A stretch of 64,000 nt of DNA from Eutypa lata. Lineage: Eukaryota > Ascomycota > Sordariomycetes > Xylariales > Diatrypaceae. The notes beneath the pieces were generated by a model, which saw only the letters and a program-made list of their open reading frames with translations, was not told where the DNA came from and searched no databases. This document shows positions 13,493 to 26,461 of this stretch, one piece after another (the stretch's first letter is position 1; every line of letters starts with the position of its first letter). The DNA is taken from the NCBI GenBank assembly GCA_022661535.1, contig JAKULF010000003.1, positions 558,001 through 622,000 of the forward strand. Direction: 5' to 3'. The position numbers and the translations under genes are program-made.

Positions 13493-16400
13493 ATGACAGA
13501 ATGTAATAATTGCGAGTAAGTATAGTTGTCTCGAATATAATTGTTCTTTTAGAGTTTCAGAAGATCGCTTCGTTTCTTACAAGATGGCAATGTCTACAGA
13601 CGGAGGGGCTTACGATGTGACGGAAAACGACCAGCATGCACATCATGTGTGCGATTAAAGTTGATATGTCATGGCTATCCTTTTAGGATATTAGAAGAGG
13701 AGGCAAACTCGTCGAAGGTTGAGGAGCTCTCCGGTTTACGGGCAGAAAGCTATATTACGACCCTTTCTGATGACCTTTTTGAGAAGTGTGATGGAAGACA
13801 AATAAGCAACCAGATAGTAGAGAGGTTGTCAGCTATCTTACCTGAGACGTTGCGAGTCTTCTCACTCGGATTTGGTGACAAGGAGTCGTCTCAGATATAT
13901 CTCGATATGAAGGCCTTTATCCGCAAGCACAGAGAGTAAGCTTCAATCCCGCCAAATTCTGATATTGACGGACTCTGGCCTAGTGCTAGGCTGACACTTG
14001 ATTTCAGTGCGATTGCCCTCGCTTTCAAAGAGAGCTGTCAGACAAAAAATCTAGGTACAGATACTGATGTCACACTAGAACCATGGCCAACCGAGACTAT
14101 GGACGGGTGTTTTACATCCATAGATGAAACGGAATTCGAGCCATGTCGAGACGAGGTTCCCGTGGATCCCCGTACCCATGAGACTGTGGGCAGTTCATGT
14201 CACCTCATCCTCAGCGGCGATGAATATTTGAATCTTCCTGGGTTAGACGAGTATAAGAAACTCATCTTCAACGACCCCTACTACAAATGGCTTCTTGGAC
14301 GGTTACGCAGAGAAATAACGTTCTCAATTAAAGAGTCAACTACACTACCATACATCAGAGAAGCCGCTTTGATAGATAATCCTTGGATGGGCTACGTTAG
14401 TCTAGAAAAAGCTCCTATCCCAGAGAGGATAAGATTCATCATAGATTGGGATATCCTAGCCTTCCTCCAGGGGCAGGATTACGATATACCTGACGAGGAA
14501 GCTATCGCCGAGGTTATAACATTAACAGGGTCCAAAAGGATGGCATATGCTCAGAGCTGTCGCCAATATCTGGCGCAAGTTTGGCCAATCACCGGGCTAC
14601 AGACTCTTGCTCTCATTCAAAACTTGTTGAAGAACAAAGGGGGAAAAACGAAGCTACTCTGTTAGTTAAATACCCCATTCAAAATATGACAGTTCAGCAA
14701 GACTATAACTTACAAATTGGCAGTCAAAAATCCAAGCAGTTTATTCATTGAAGCCTTCGTCACCGCCAAATCAGTTGTCGTGACAGCTTTAGGGCTTCCA
14801 GACCTTGTAGTGGAAATAGGAGAGCAGCTTTCATGGCTTGGCGCAGCTTTACAACCTTCACCAGTCCGCGGTGGAGTTGTGCACTGTACTCCGTCTGTGG
14901 ATAAAGGTTTCCCCGGGTATAAAATTAACTACAAAACCGAAGCCTGCAAGGCAGAATCTCACGACGTGAGTGGGCAATGTTGGCATAATTTGTTCGCGAA
15001 CCCCGTCATTGCTTGGGGTTTCCCGATTCCCCGGAGGATGGAAGAGCAAACGGGTTTAGAGGTACCACTCGACATGATGGTGGCGTTGGTGAGGGCTCGA
15101 TACATTGACACGTTCAAGTCAAAAGTCTTCATTAAGGGGTTCTCCACTATGCTTGTGCCTACTAAGCGATCGGACAACATGATTATTTGGCACTTACTTC
15201 ACAACAAAGACCCTAGCGAACGTATCTCTTATCTTGCAAGTGGCCCTGAGCGCGTTGATATCACAGCAGCAGACCTTGAGCGATCCCGTCACATTGTGGG
15301 ATGGTGCTCTAATGCGGTCTCGATCGTGGGTAAGTGTCCATGTATCTCAGAAATTGGTCGGCGGAAACTAAACTAACTTATATCAGGAACAGCCAAAGCA
15401 ACATACTGTGTAGGAAGATCAATGTTACCTAACCCACACTCCGGGTGTGCTCTAGAGAAGGCCGAGATTACAGCAGGACAATTTGTCACGGGAACAGTGG
15501 GATTCAGGTTCGGCAACAAGGAGAAACCAGTCCACATTTCCAGATTCGGCTACTTGACCAAACTACAATGGATATCTTCCAAGTATGTTGTGTTCTGGGA
15601 TGAGGATGATAAAAGGGGATGGCTGGTGAACGGAGCCAGCGCTCTACTTCATATCCTTCGAGCGTCACTAGAGCACAGCAAACGCAAGTTCCAGTCCGCA
15701 TGGCTTCTAGATCCAGGTGCCCTAGGCGACCCGAGCGACATGTCACATCCCAACTACGCTCTACAAGTCCTATTCGACCAGAAAAATCGTGACCTCGAAC
15801 TTTACGTAGACAAGACTGAGGTCTATGATGAAGTGACCACGGAGGGACAGACAAACACCTTGGTATCAAGGAGACAAACCCGACACTATCGCCTCGAGGA
15901 TCGAATTGAGCACATCTACAATATCTTGGAGAAGTTGATTGATCATCAGACCGACGCGGAGCGGCGCGACGGGTTGCAGATCAATCCCCGTCCGCGCCGA
16001 CAATTAGAAGGGTGGGATTTCAGTGATGTGGTCAAGGACGGGGACCCATTCTTCCCCCGAGTTGCTACCCTCCAAACTATTGGTAAAGGATGGGTCGATT
16101 TTCTTCGCAGTATTCACGCAGTCACTTTGTTTGGGCGTGGCTTTGGCGAATTGATCCAGCCAGGAGGACCCAACACATCGATAGTGTCATGCACTCGTTG
16201 GTCTCTTTTACCAAGTGGGAGATACTACCTCGCTGCTTGCGTGTCAGACCTCCACGAGATCATGGATAACAACGGGGATTCCAGCTCTAACCCTAGACGT
16301 CTATGTGATAACATACTCTGGCACATGAATAAGTCAACGTTCGACCCATGCTCCTGTATCGCTGGTACGATACACAAGCACCACGACCCAGTCCAGGCTT

Positions 16401-16774
16401 TGTTTCCTTTCAAATTCATGAGCAAACTGAAGAAGAATTCACAAATCCAGTTAGAAGATCGTGGGGCTGTCATATTTGGCCAAAACAAGGGCATTCATTG
16501 GCACTGGAAAGATGCAGGAGATCCAGTAAAAGGAGACCCCCAACCGGAGCCGTCGGGTGTGACAGACAATTCCTACGATAGCGGGCTTGGGTCTTCCAAT
16601 AGCCGCTCCGTGTCCGACCCAAGCAACTCCATCTCCGCAACTCATGATGATACACCGTCTCCTGATGAGTCTATCTCTCCCATAAGCGATACTCAGGAGA
16701 AACCATCTCAGGGGGCAAAACGCCGAGTCCAAGGTGTGATTTCATCGATTAGCAAGAAAGTGAAGTTGAAGTAG
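13493..16774 (+). CDS. Zn(II)2Cys6 finger fused to a large unnamed fungal domain
   Basis: Five exons, 13493-13515, 13600-13935, 14008-14660, 14724-15329 and 15387-16774, join in frame to 1001 aa. Joining exons 1 and 2 creates a canonical binuclear zinc cluster within residues 4-31: CNNCERRGLRC, then DGKRPACTSC, then a final Cys in LKLICHGY (C-x2-C-x6-C spacing). The rest matches a family I know only as conserved fungal hypothetical proteins. Its blocks include FSLGFGDKESSQIYLDMK, CWHNLFANPVIAWGFPIPRR, IKGFSTMLVPTKRSD, YCVGRSMLPNPHSGCALEK, WDEDDKRGWLVNG and RVATLQTIGKGWVDFLR. The tail is Ser/Pro-rich with a basic end (KRRVQGVISSISKKVKLK) that could act as a nuclear signal. No canonical fungal_trans (middle homology) domain is visible. 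The start at 13493 is the only in-frame ATG near the finger; an additional 5' exon is possible. The role is unknown; DNA binding is inferred from the finger. Confidence 0.85.
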
Positions 16775-17810
16775 GTTCCATACAGAGGACAGTGGTAGGT
16801 AACCCATTGGGCATTTCTTGATAGATGCAAGGCTATCAAATCACGCAATTTATGACTACATGAAACTGCTTGCTTTTCACTTTACGCATATCGGAGTCCT
16901 TAGCAATTCTTTTGATTTAATTTATAAAGAAGGAGCATACGATGCACATCTTACATATGGCTTGACATGGATACCTGACAGTGATGATCATTAAATAACC
17001 GTGGGTACCCCCTATAGCTCACAGTTAGATCTGAAGGTTACTCCCATCATAACAGGCATTTGAATAACTCATGTCTCCTGATAACGATGGTTCACAGATG
17101 CGCTGCCGTCTCCGAACGAACCATTACCATCGAATTATATCGTACTTGTTATGGGATAGGGTGGATACTGGGTGGATGGCACCATGGGTCCACTACGCTA
17201 GCTTCTACACATTAAAGGGGTTTGTATAAAGGGGCTTGAATAAAAGGGGCATCGCTCTCCTGGATAGTTAGGAACGAGCTAGTAATCTCTGTCTTTGACT
17301 CTAAGCTGCTCCATCAAGCTCAGATATATGAACGTTCCTCCCTTTGATAACTGTTCTAGATTGGTAAACAACAAGCCTCGGGGGCTTCATAAGACCCAAC
17401 AAGATCCATTAACTATAAGCCATCATCCCCTTTTCGAGTCCAAGGGAGATAACGTATAACATTAATATTTAGGTAGGTAGATACAAAAAGAATAATATTC
17501 CCTTCCAGGAAGTTTTCGTTAATAAAAACTGAAGTAAAAATAGATATCCTAGTAGTTAAACAAATGGGAAGCCAGCTCGCGATAGCTGTCTGGGTATGTA
17601 TAGGTATTATGGACTAAGGAAACTTTTTCTCGCATGAAGGTGGATATAAGTTGGGATATGTAAAGGGTGCGAGAGAAGAAAACAATAAAAAGTGGGAGAA
17701 AGACAAAGACCACTCGTACCAAGCCCCGAAGACTCCAGGCCGTTACGACTTCATCACGGATCAATCAATTAATTAATTAACCAATTAGACACTCAGTCAG
17801 TCAAAAAAGA
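16775..17810. other. Intergenic between convergent genes
   Basis: These are the 3' flanks of two convergent genes. Three AAAGGGG heptamers lie within 17213-17250. A 71-codon minus-strand frame (17549-17764) is unsupported. No RNA gene is seen. Confidence 0.45.
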
Positions 17811-19784
17811 TCAACTCCCTGGGCCACTCTTACTCGGGCCACCGTTCGCCGTCCCCGAAGCGACCCCCGAGGAGCGCCTCCTAGCCGCCTGGGCCGCAAG
17901 CGCCTTCAAGCGCCTGGGCTCCTCGACGAGCTCCCAAGCGCGCTCCTTCTTACTCCTCCGACCCACGTCGCCCGCGCGCTCGACGTCCTCCAGGTCGCTG
18001 ACGTCGTCGGAGCTGAAGGAGCTCGCGCTGGGGGAGCGGTTGAGGACCATGTTGATGGTGTGGCCCTCGGTGCGCTTGGACTTGCGCTGGGCGTCCTTGA
18101 TCTTCTGGTCCTCGGGGTCGTCGCAGGCGAGGGCCACGACGCCCAGCCCGGGGAAGTTGCGCTGCAGGTAGGCGCGCAGGTCCGGGAGCACCGACTTGTC
18201 CGGCCGGTACGTCCCGCTGTCGTTGTCGATCACGAGCTGGTAGTACTGCGGCTTGGCCGGGGGCGGGGTCCGGGGCGGCCCGCCCTCGATGGCGTCGTCC
18301 GGGTGGGTGGGCTGCCCGGGCTCGGCGTCGCCGCTGGCCGTGGGCGTCTCGAGCCGCCGCACGAGGAACTCCCCCGAGCACGCGATGTACACCGCCCCGT
18401 CGCTGTGCATCGTGTGCTTGCTGAGCAGGTCGATGCCGAACTCCTTGCCCGTCTCGGTGAAGCGCATCAAGCCGTCGAGCGTGATGACGTACGTGAAGGT
18501 GCGCGAGCCCTCGTCGAAGTGCGCCATCTTCAGGAACTGGAGGCTGGCCTCCTCCGAGCAGGGTTCGACGGCGCCCCATTCGGTCCCCTTGTCGAAGTTG
18601 TAGATCCGGTCGTGCTGGTGGTGCAGCGCCTTGCTCAGGATCCGACCCCGGATCCCGCTTCTCCGGAATAGGACCCCGATGATGGGCCGGAATTCAACGT
18701 AACGGTGATACAGCTTCGGGGGTATGGGCCCCGTCAGTTGGATTTCGTTTGCTTGGAAATCGTATTTCTGCATCCTCTTCTCCTCTTGCGGAGTGGGTGC
18801 ACCTTCGCCTTCATGGCCAGTCGTGTCATGGTTTACATCTTTGTTGACTTTTATGCCCATCATTCGACCAATCATGGGGCTGAAATGCTTGAAGAAGTCT
18901 TTTTTGCGTTGAGATTAGCCAGGATGTGAGAAAAAGGAGAGCCAGCCCGAAGTTCAGGGAAGAGTCCCAGGAGTAGACTTACAGGTTGGAGCGACGGTAT
19001 ACATCTGTCCGTGTGGCGGGTCAGATTTACCCAACACGGCTATACTGACATAAAGGCGTGGTGTCATCGACTTTCCCGAACCCAAAGCAGTCGTACAAGC
19101 CTTGAGAAGGTAGGCGCGCTTGCTGCCGACTCGCTTCTTTACTTTGAATTCCTTGCCAGGGGGTGGTATGCCTGCCCAATCTTCGCCGACACGGTCCGCG
19201 AGAATGGTCACATTGCCAAGACGGTCGTCGTGGTCAGGCCAGTCCTCGTCATACAAGCGGCACTTGAGCTTGAAGCCGGAGGATGGAATGTTAGCAACGA
19301 CCCATTCTTCTTCCCATTCGGGCGTGAGCGACCGCCGGATGGTCCGGGTTCGGAATACCAGATCCGGATCCTCCTTATGTCGCTTCGGCAACGACGTAGA
19401 AAGAGTTGCCTTGAGAAAGGGATCGGAGGCGCCAGTGCCGAAATCAGCGGTTGGCAGATTGGTGGCGCGGTGGAAAATGAAACGGATAGTATATCCAGGA
19501 GGTGCATCAGGTAGGGGTGTGGGGTCAAAACCACCAGGAGGACTGGCTTTCTGTATCAGCTTGTCTTTCCGATCCTTTATCTTAGACATCACTGTGCTCC
19601 GCCGAGGGACCGGGCCATTTCCCAGTTCCACATTATCAGCATCGGCACGAGTGTGATTTGCATCCTCGGGTAGTGGCTGGTCGTCTGGAACTTGTCGCAC
19701 ATTTTCTCCCTTCTCAGCTCGACCCCGGTCTCCGTCGTCACCTGCTCCGTTAACATGTCCGGTCTCCTCGGTATTGGCGGTCAT
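17811..19784 (-). CDS. C2-domain protein of fungal type
   Basis: Two exons, 18983-19784 and 17811-18898, are joined across an 84-nt intron to 629 aa. The acidic, polar N-terminus (residues 1-95) is followed by a C2 domain (about 97-225), starting PPGYTIRFIFHRATNLP and containing the Ca2+-loop-like motifs GASDPFLKATL and LYDEDWPDHDDRLGN. The second exon begins YFFKHFSPMIGRMMG and carries a conserved fungal region with YNFDKGTEWG and FTYVITLDGLMRFTETG, then a Pro-rich linker, the motif YQLVIDNDSGTYRPDK, and a basic, low-complexity C-terminus. From family knowledge C2 domains bind phospholipid, often with Ca2+; similar fungal proteins are uncharacterised. No membrane segment is seen, so it is probably a peripheral membrane protein. 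Confidence 0.85.
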
Positions 19785-22700
19785 GGCGTCCGTGCCCCAC
19801 GTAAATAGTCGGGGAATCCGGTTACAGTGCCAAGGGCCAAGAACTGATCTCTAAAATAGAGACTGAAAGCCTACTGGTAATTCCTCGGACAATTTGGTGT
19901 ACCAGTTCTATTCATCTCACCTTACATACGTAAGAGGTCGGGTTCTAATTGTGAACGCGATTGCGATTGCGATTGCCAGCCTAACAGGTATCGCACTATC
20001 ATTTGGCGTGCTGGTATCGTTCCCAAAAAAAAGCAATTAGTTCGGTTGTAATAAAGTATGCGCAGCGCAGCAATCCAACACCATTAGACTCGGAAACGTG
20101 GGTAGTCGCATATAATGATAAAGGTTGGAAAAACGAAAGATGATGAATGCCAAGGTTGACAAGTCCGGGCAAACCCTACGGAAGAAGCTAAGTTCATCTG
20201 AGGAGGGGGGGCTGGGAACGGTTAATCGGTTCTGACAGGTTGTGGCTTATCGCTGTCACGTGGCTGAGGTGAAGTTCTAGACCAATCCAGACGGACTAAC
20301 AGTGAATAAGTAGGTAGCGGTAGTTAGTTGGGTAGTTAATGGAAATTAGGAAACTATTGTTTCCATTTTCTAATCTTTATTATTCTAGAGGGCAGCTTTG
20401 ATCGATTATGTATCACAACGTTTACTTGGAATGGTCTAGTATAAGTAAACAGGCCGATTACGTGGCTCGGAACCACGGCACTGTCAAAATCGAATAAAGA
20501 CCTGTCAAGATAATTAGGGCCAGGCGCCAATTCCCTATGTTCTTCGACTACCGTGATTTCTTCAGCTGATGAGATCTTGATCCACCACCATTTGCTTTCG
20601 ACATGATGCGAAATTGTTAAGGATATGCGGAGTTAAATCCAGTACAAGCTGAGTATGTTGCCGAATAGCCGGCCCGAGTTTATATATTACGTAATCAGTT
20701 TAGACTCAACGGCTATATCCCTTGAAGCTGCATTGATGGGCTTAATAATTTCAAATGCCATAGAACCTCAAATTTATATAGTAGCTTTCATATGCCTCGC
20801 AGTATTCATATGTTTTAAGACTACATAGTGTTATTAATAGTGAATTGGTAATATAATTAACTGAAGCTTTTATCACCTATTTCATCGTCATATGTAGTAA
20901 CTTACAAGACGGTTGCCAGAAGATGAGCAGAGGAATAATTTGTTCGTGTTTAACAGACATAAATATTGTCTTGCTAACATTTACGAGACTTCACTAAGGA
21001 AGTATGGAACAAATCCTGCTCTTCGTGAGAGAGAAAACGAAAACTAGAGAACCATAACACATCAGCTCTTACTATGCTACGATCTATTCATATCAAAAGA
21101 GGAATCGAATATATAGACCATATACAACGAAACGCTCAGAGAGGGAGTTGCAATAAGGGTATCCTATCATCAGTGAGCTACTTAATTGCAGACCAGGAAC
21201 CCTTTTTTCCCGAAGTTCATTTCATTTATAGAGAGCTTCACAGCTACCAGTCATTAGACCTAGATCTCTTTAAACAATCATCACTATCTACTATATGCTA
21301 TATCTATATTGCCTCCTTCAGTACATGCTATATCTACTTTTCTACGATCGGTCTGTACGTAATGAGGGGAGTATATATTTACACCATGGCGAAAAAAGTC
21401 TTGCGCGGAAGTTCGTACATGCTGGTTTCAACGCTAGTGTAGACGGTCACATATCAAGTTAATACATGATAGCACACGCCAAGTTAGCTTTCACGATTAC
21501 CAAGACAGTTTCTCAAGTCCCAATATAATAGGTGCCATGGTCTATTTATATCAACGAGTTCACCTAGCTAGCTGGTAAGGTGTGGATGCCATAACGGAAA
21601 CAGGTCGAATAGCTGAGATTAATAGCTGCTATATGCCCAGGTAAATATAGATAGTGGCCTAGCTAGATTGTTCGGTAGATTTCTCCCTTTCCCCAATCCA
21701 ATCTAGTCAGTCAACTTATCTAGAGACTCATAGATACACCGTTGTCTTAAGTATGCTATGCACCTTTCTACATATATGCGGCTCTTTATAATCCCATATT
21801 GTGCATTTACATCTATATATAAGCTGCTGGTAGCGTGTACAAAGCTGTTAAAAGGGTTTCTCGAAGGTGTTTGCAATATTCGGCTTTACAAAAATATTCT
21901 CCTCGGATTAATACAAGTCGACTAGGGATTAAACTAGTTCTTTCCTCAGCAGTAGCTACGATAATACCGAGTGTATTTAAATACCCTAAAAAGTTGTCTA
22001 TATTACAATCTGTCGGCTTCCCCCTTCAAACCCGTCAAAACTAACAATATCGTGCTAGCTTTCAGATATCATCTATATTCCCCGCTTGAGCTACACGTCT
22101 TAGCATAGAACTTCTTCAGGCGAGTGTTTTCATCGAGTCTAGACTTGCCATCGAATCAATATTAAGCAGAACCAGAGAAGGTAGCGGCGCTGACGACGAA
22201 TTCGCGCCAAGCACACCCCGGATTTGACCTTGCTTGTAGTACAATAGTAAGTAAAGGCCGCGGGGACTACAGAGACTAGCGCCGCGCCGTCCATGATGGT
22301 ATCATCGACTACTGTGTTCTCGCCTAGAATCGCCTGTCTATTAACTAGTACTTCGTAGAAAAGATAGATATCTTGTCTAGGACGCATACGCTCATTGAAA
22401 GGTAGGAAGGCGTTAGGAGAGTGTACCCGGATGCAGAAGTACTTGCGCGTTTGTTGGATGGCTGAAATGGGTATGCTACTCTACCTACATATCTACCTAG
22501 TCCATAATATTTCTTGCAACACATCATCGGAGCCCGCAATCCCTGCAACTGGCATATATTGCAAGCCCATTATCATCAAAGACAATTATTATGCCGCGTT
22601 TGCCGGTAGCCATCTGCCATCCGAACTGTTGATCTTGTCAGTGAACTTGCATACCGAGAAATATAGCTTTCCCCGCCGCTTTAAGACGGTCAGTTTTGAA

Positions 22701-25700
22701 TGCAAGTACTTGGTAGTTAGCGCGTTTCAGAAAAGCGTGAAGATCAATCTCTGTACGTAGCAGATAGGATCTCCCTTCATGCTACGGTGATGATCACCAC
22801 GATGACGACGTCATTCTCACCTGGCAAGTTTTTATTTTATTTTTTATTCTAAAGAAGCGTCGGTCGGCCATCTAGTAGGTAGCTGCCGGCCGGGACACAT
22901 GGATGTAGTTAGACTGGACGACGGGCCACCCTCTAGATTAGCTCGTCCCGACGGCGGGCGCATGATATCGGGTAGTGCCCCGAACGTGGTTCCGATAAGA
23001 CATCGATAAGCGGCGAGATCAGAGCACCCACTCGGCAAAGATATATTACTATGTAGGTACGTATATATTCACCACTTATATCGCGATACGCTGGGAAGGC
23101 TGGAAGGCAGCAGCGATGAGAAGATCAACTATTATAAGAATTTTTACTAGATTTAGAATCAGCGTCTCGCCGCACGTGATGTGATATTTCATGAGAGCTG
23201 GTGTTTAATGGCTAATATCTCAGCGTCTATCGCCGGGTGGACGCGGATTATCTTGGTGTAAGTTCCAGTCGGGATATTAGGCCGCTGGTTACTTCATCAT
23301 ACATATCTGCATATGTTCACTTACGAGCAACTTGGTAGTATCCCCGGATATAGTTTGAAGAATTGACATACGTGGCTGAGGGCCACCGGTATCATCACCA
23401 GAGTGTAGAAACAATTGTGAACTATTGATATAGTCACCTCTAGGAGCTGTTATCCCATTATATGTGATGGAAGGTTCACCTGGGTAGGTTTAAAAGCACT
23501 GCCATTACACTGAAAGAGTTGTTTGCGTTACAATACCGCAACTCGGTTTTGAAGTCGCTATTTAGAAGCAGTTACCTAACGTCTGTAAATTTAAACCTAG
23601 ATAGTATACTTGTTGCACTCATACGTCCGGGTAGATTTGAATAGACAATGAGGGGGACAAACCCACGGAAGAAGCCGAGTTGAATATTGATGCGTCAAAT
23701 CGAGAAACGGAGTTTATTCAAACGCAAGTAACTGTTACTTTAACATCTGTATTCAGTGAGCCACCGAACTACTGGCAACGATTCAAGAATTTGATGTTAA
23801 GGGCATACCAGGAAAATATCTTGTTAGCACGAGGGGTAATGTAAGGAAGATTCCTGCGTAAGGGAGGTTTCTGTACTATGTATGCAGTTGCGTTATATAA
23901 TACGAAGTCCTATAAATAGCGAAAAGTAGCTAGTTGGTGATGAAATTGACCCCTTTATGACGTGATTAAATAGCTATACGAACATTACGCCAGCTTCGGG
24001 CTTGCGGCGTTACGTGCCTCCGTGAGTGACTGATCTAGTTCATGCTAACATACTTGGATGTTAATGATGCCATGAAGCCTACTTTCCTTGGTAGATTCGA
24101 TAGAAATCAATCAACAAGGCAGAAAAGACCATTAACTACGAGTTAAGCCCGAGGATAGAGTATGGTTATGTATATGGACCGATACTAAAAGCACGATTGA
24201 CCTGCTGCCCTTTCGATCAACATTTATCTAGCTATACTTGGGAAAGCAGCCGCATCAGAGATCGAGATTGAGATCGTGGTTGAGCTTAAAAACAAGTTGG
24301 AAAATAGGATCGTCAGAAGCGGCCGCTATAGTTAAGACGCGACTGCATGCAAACAAAACAATTTAACACTGTTCGTGGATCGCTCGCTAGATGACTAATA
24401 GATTTTAGAAGCGAGTGAGCCTCGTAAGTCCGGTGGAATAGTTCTCACTGCGATCTTCATTAAACGTGTATGTAGGCATGTAGTTATGTTTGCATGTGTA
24501 GTTGGAGGAATATGTTGCCACACGTGACGTTACATCCAACATGTTGCTTAAAAACATGACAAATGCCATCATTGGAAAGCATTGTTTGCAATTTGAGAAC
24601 TTCAAGCCAACAAAACAGCAGAGATTTCGTATCCCGAAATGTGTGCGCATAGTTGCGGCGCATGCGTGGCTTGTTGATCTCCGGGAACTCTTCCCCGTAG
24701 GCAGTTGTTACTGCTTGCTTCCCGGTGCTGCTGAGTGAGAAAAATGCTTGTTAACCAGGTATGGAAAAGCCATAGTGAATTGCACAACGGGCAACAACAA
24801 CACATACCAAGCTAGTACGCACGACGCACACCTGCTTACATAGCTATTTACTTGATTGTAGGTGAAATATTCAGTGAAAAAAGGCGATAAATACCTAGGC
24901 AGTGGCGGAAGCTTGAGGTAGGTATGTAGGTAGTAGTATGCTGGTATGGAAATGCGGCTTACACGGCGGCATTTTGTAGCTTACATTAAGCTTACTTGCA
25001 TTTACATACCTACTGGAACGGGCAACTCCTTTGACGTACACGCCATACGCGTGAGAACCTAATGTAGTAATGATCGGGTTTCAGCGAGCTTACAGGTCGT
25101 CCTTAAATCTACGATATATGTACAATGTAGGATCCATATACGCCATGTATAGGCACGATAGGTAAGCTACAGTTACGATGCTTCTATGCAAGAAATAGGG
25201 ACATATTTCTGTGATTCTCTTGCACTCTGTTACACAGAAAGTTCTCGTGGTAAAGGTGTCTGGGTGTGTGGTGGCTGCGCTGCTGCGTAATGCAGAAATA
25301 ATTGGTGTGTGTCCTAAGTGGATGTCTCGCTGTAATTTCCCCGTTTTTTCGACGTTCTAAAAAAAAAGAAGCTGTTCGCCAGCTGGCCGGATCTGAAATG
25401 TCGGACACGCTTCTACACTTGTACCTACATACCTAGGTAGTGGAGTGCTTGTACCCGTGCGTGACGTGTCACTCACTTAACATTTTAGTACGTACTTCGT
25501 AGCTACGGAACGAATACTTTTCCTGTTAACAGTGTAGACAGTGCAAGTATGTAGGAACATTCCATCAGTTCTGTTATTCGTGCTTGTTCTCTTCGTATTA
25601 GTAGTATGGAAAAAGTATGCGTTGGTGCCTTATTACTAGCAAGCATACGGAAATCGCAGAAATGGAAGACCCCGCCAAAACCAGCAAACCAGCAAACTAT

Positions 25701-26461
25701 AGTGTTCTAGGCATGTCGATTAGGGGTATAGCTGATCAACTTCTACGTTAGGTCTTGCTTCCACGTGCGCAACTGTGATTTCAGACACGGTTCAGTATCC
25801 GAACCGACCGAGAGAAGTCTCAGCTTCAGCCCAACAGCCTCGACCACTTCTTTTGCACGCACGCAAACCCGCGCACCGAAGAAGCAAGTGATCCGCACTA
25901 TTTCCTTCCCTTTTCGGTAGAATACCGTCCATTCTGCCATTCACGCATTGCATCTACATATATACATACAATGCGATGAGGGGAGATGAGATTAGATGAG
26001 ATAATACTGTACACTACTACCTATGCCCTGTGTAAATGAATGAATCGAGATTATTTAGCTAAGTATAGATATTCAAGAGATTCGGAATCCACTCCGAGAT
26101 TGACGCCTGCAATGCACAAACATCTCGTGTAGTTACATCTCTGTATGTATACCTATACGTCGAATATGTCATAGTTTGCGTGTGGAATTCCTGCTAAATC
26201 TTCGTTGAGAAATGTCGAGCTCGTATTTTAATATGTGCAAACAGTGGAATTTGGTCTTCGTCCGTCTGTGCAGACGTGATTGATTCCACAATATGTACAT
26301 TTGGCGCGCGCTGGGAGAGGGGAAAGCCCCGTAAGCGACAAGGGTAGGCGACTGCTACGCCTCGTACAATACCCGTCAAGCCAGTGCGGACTGGGATAAG
26401 TTCCTGTCGATAGTTTAAGGCGCTTTCAGGGGTAGATGGGCTGATTGGTCGGAGCCCTCCA
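19785..26461. other. Gene-poor, AT-rich 6.7-kb region
   Basis: No frame above about 122 codons occurs, and those present (21074-21442, 22395-22760) have no ATG-intron structure or family features. The sequence is AT-rich with many TATATA and TACCTA/TAGGTA runs. I see no terminal inverted repeats, no LTR pair and no reverse transcriptase or transposase motif. It could be old decayed repeat DNA, a long regulatory space or a site for non-coding RNA; the sequence does not decide. Confidence 0.4.

Noticed and set aside
18060..18671. 203-codon plus-strand frame rich in Val/Leu/Gly
   Set aside because: It is a mirror of the GC-rich second exon of the C2 protein; no domain and biased composition.
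19785..26461. A transposon or RIP-mutated element in the gene desert
   Set aside because: No terminal repeats or transposase/RT motifs are visible, and RIP cannot be shown without dinucleotide counts.
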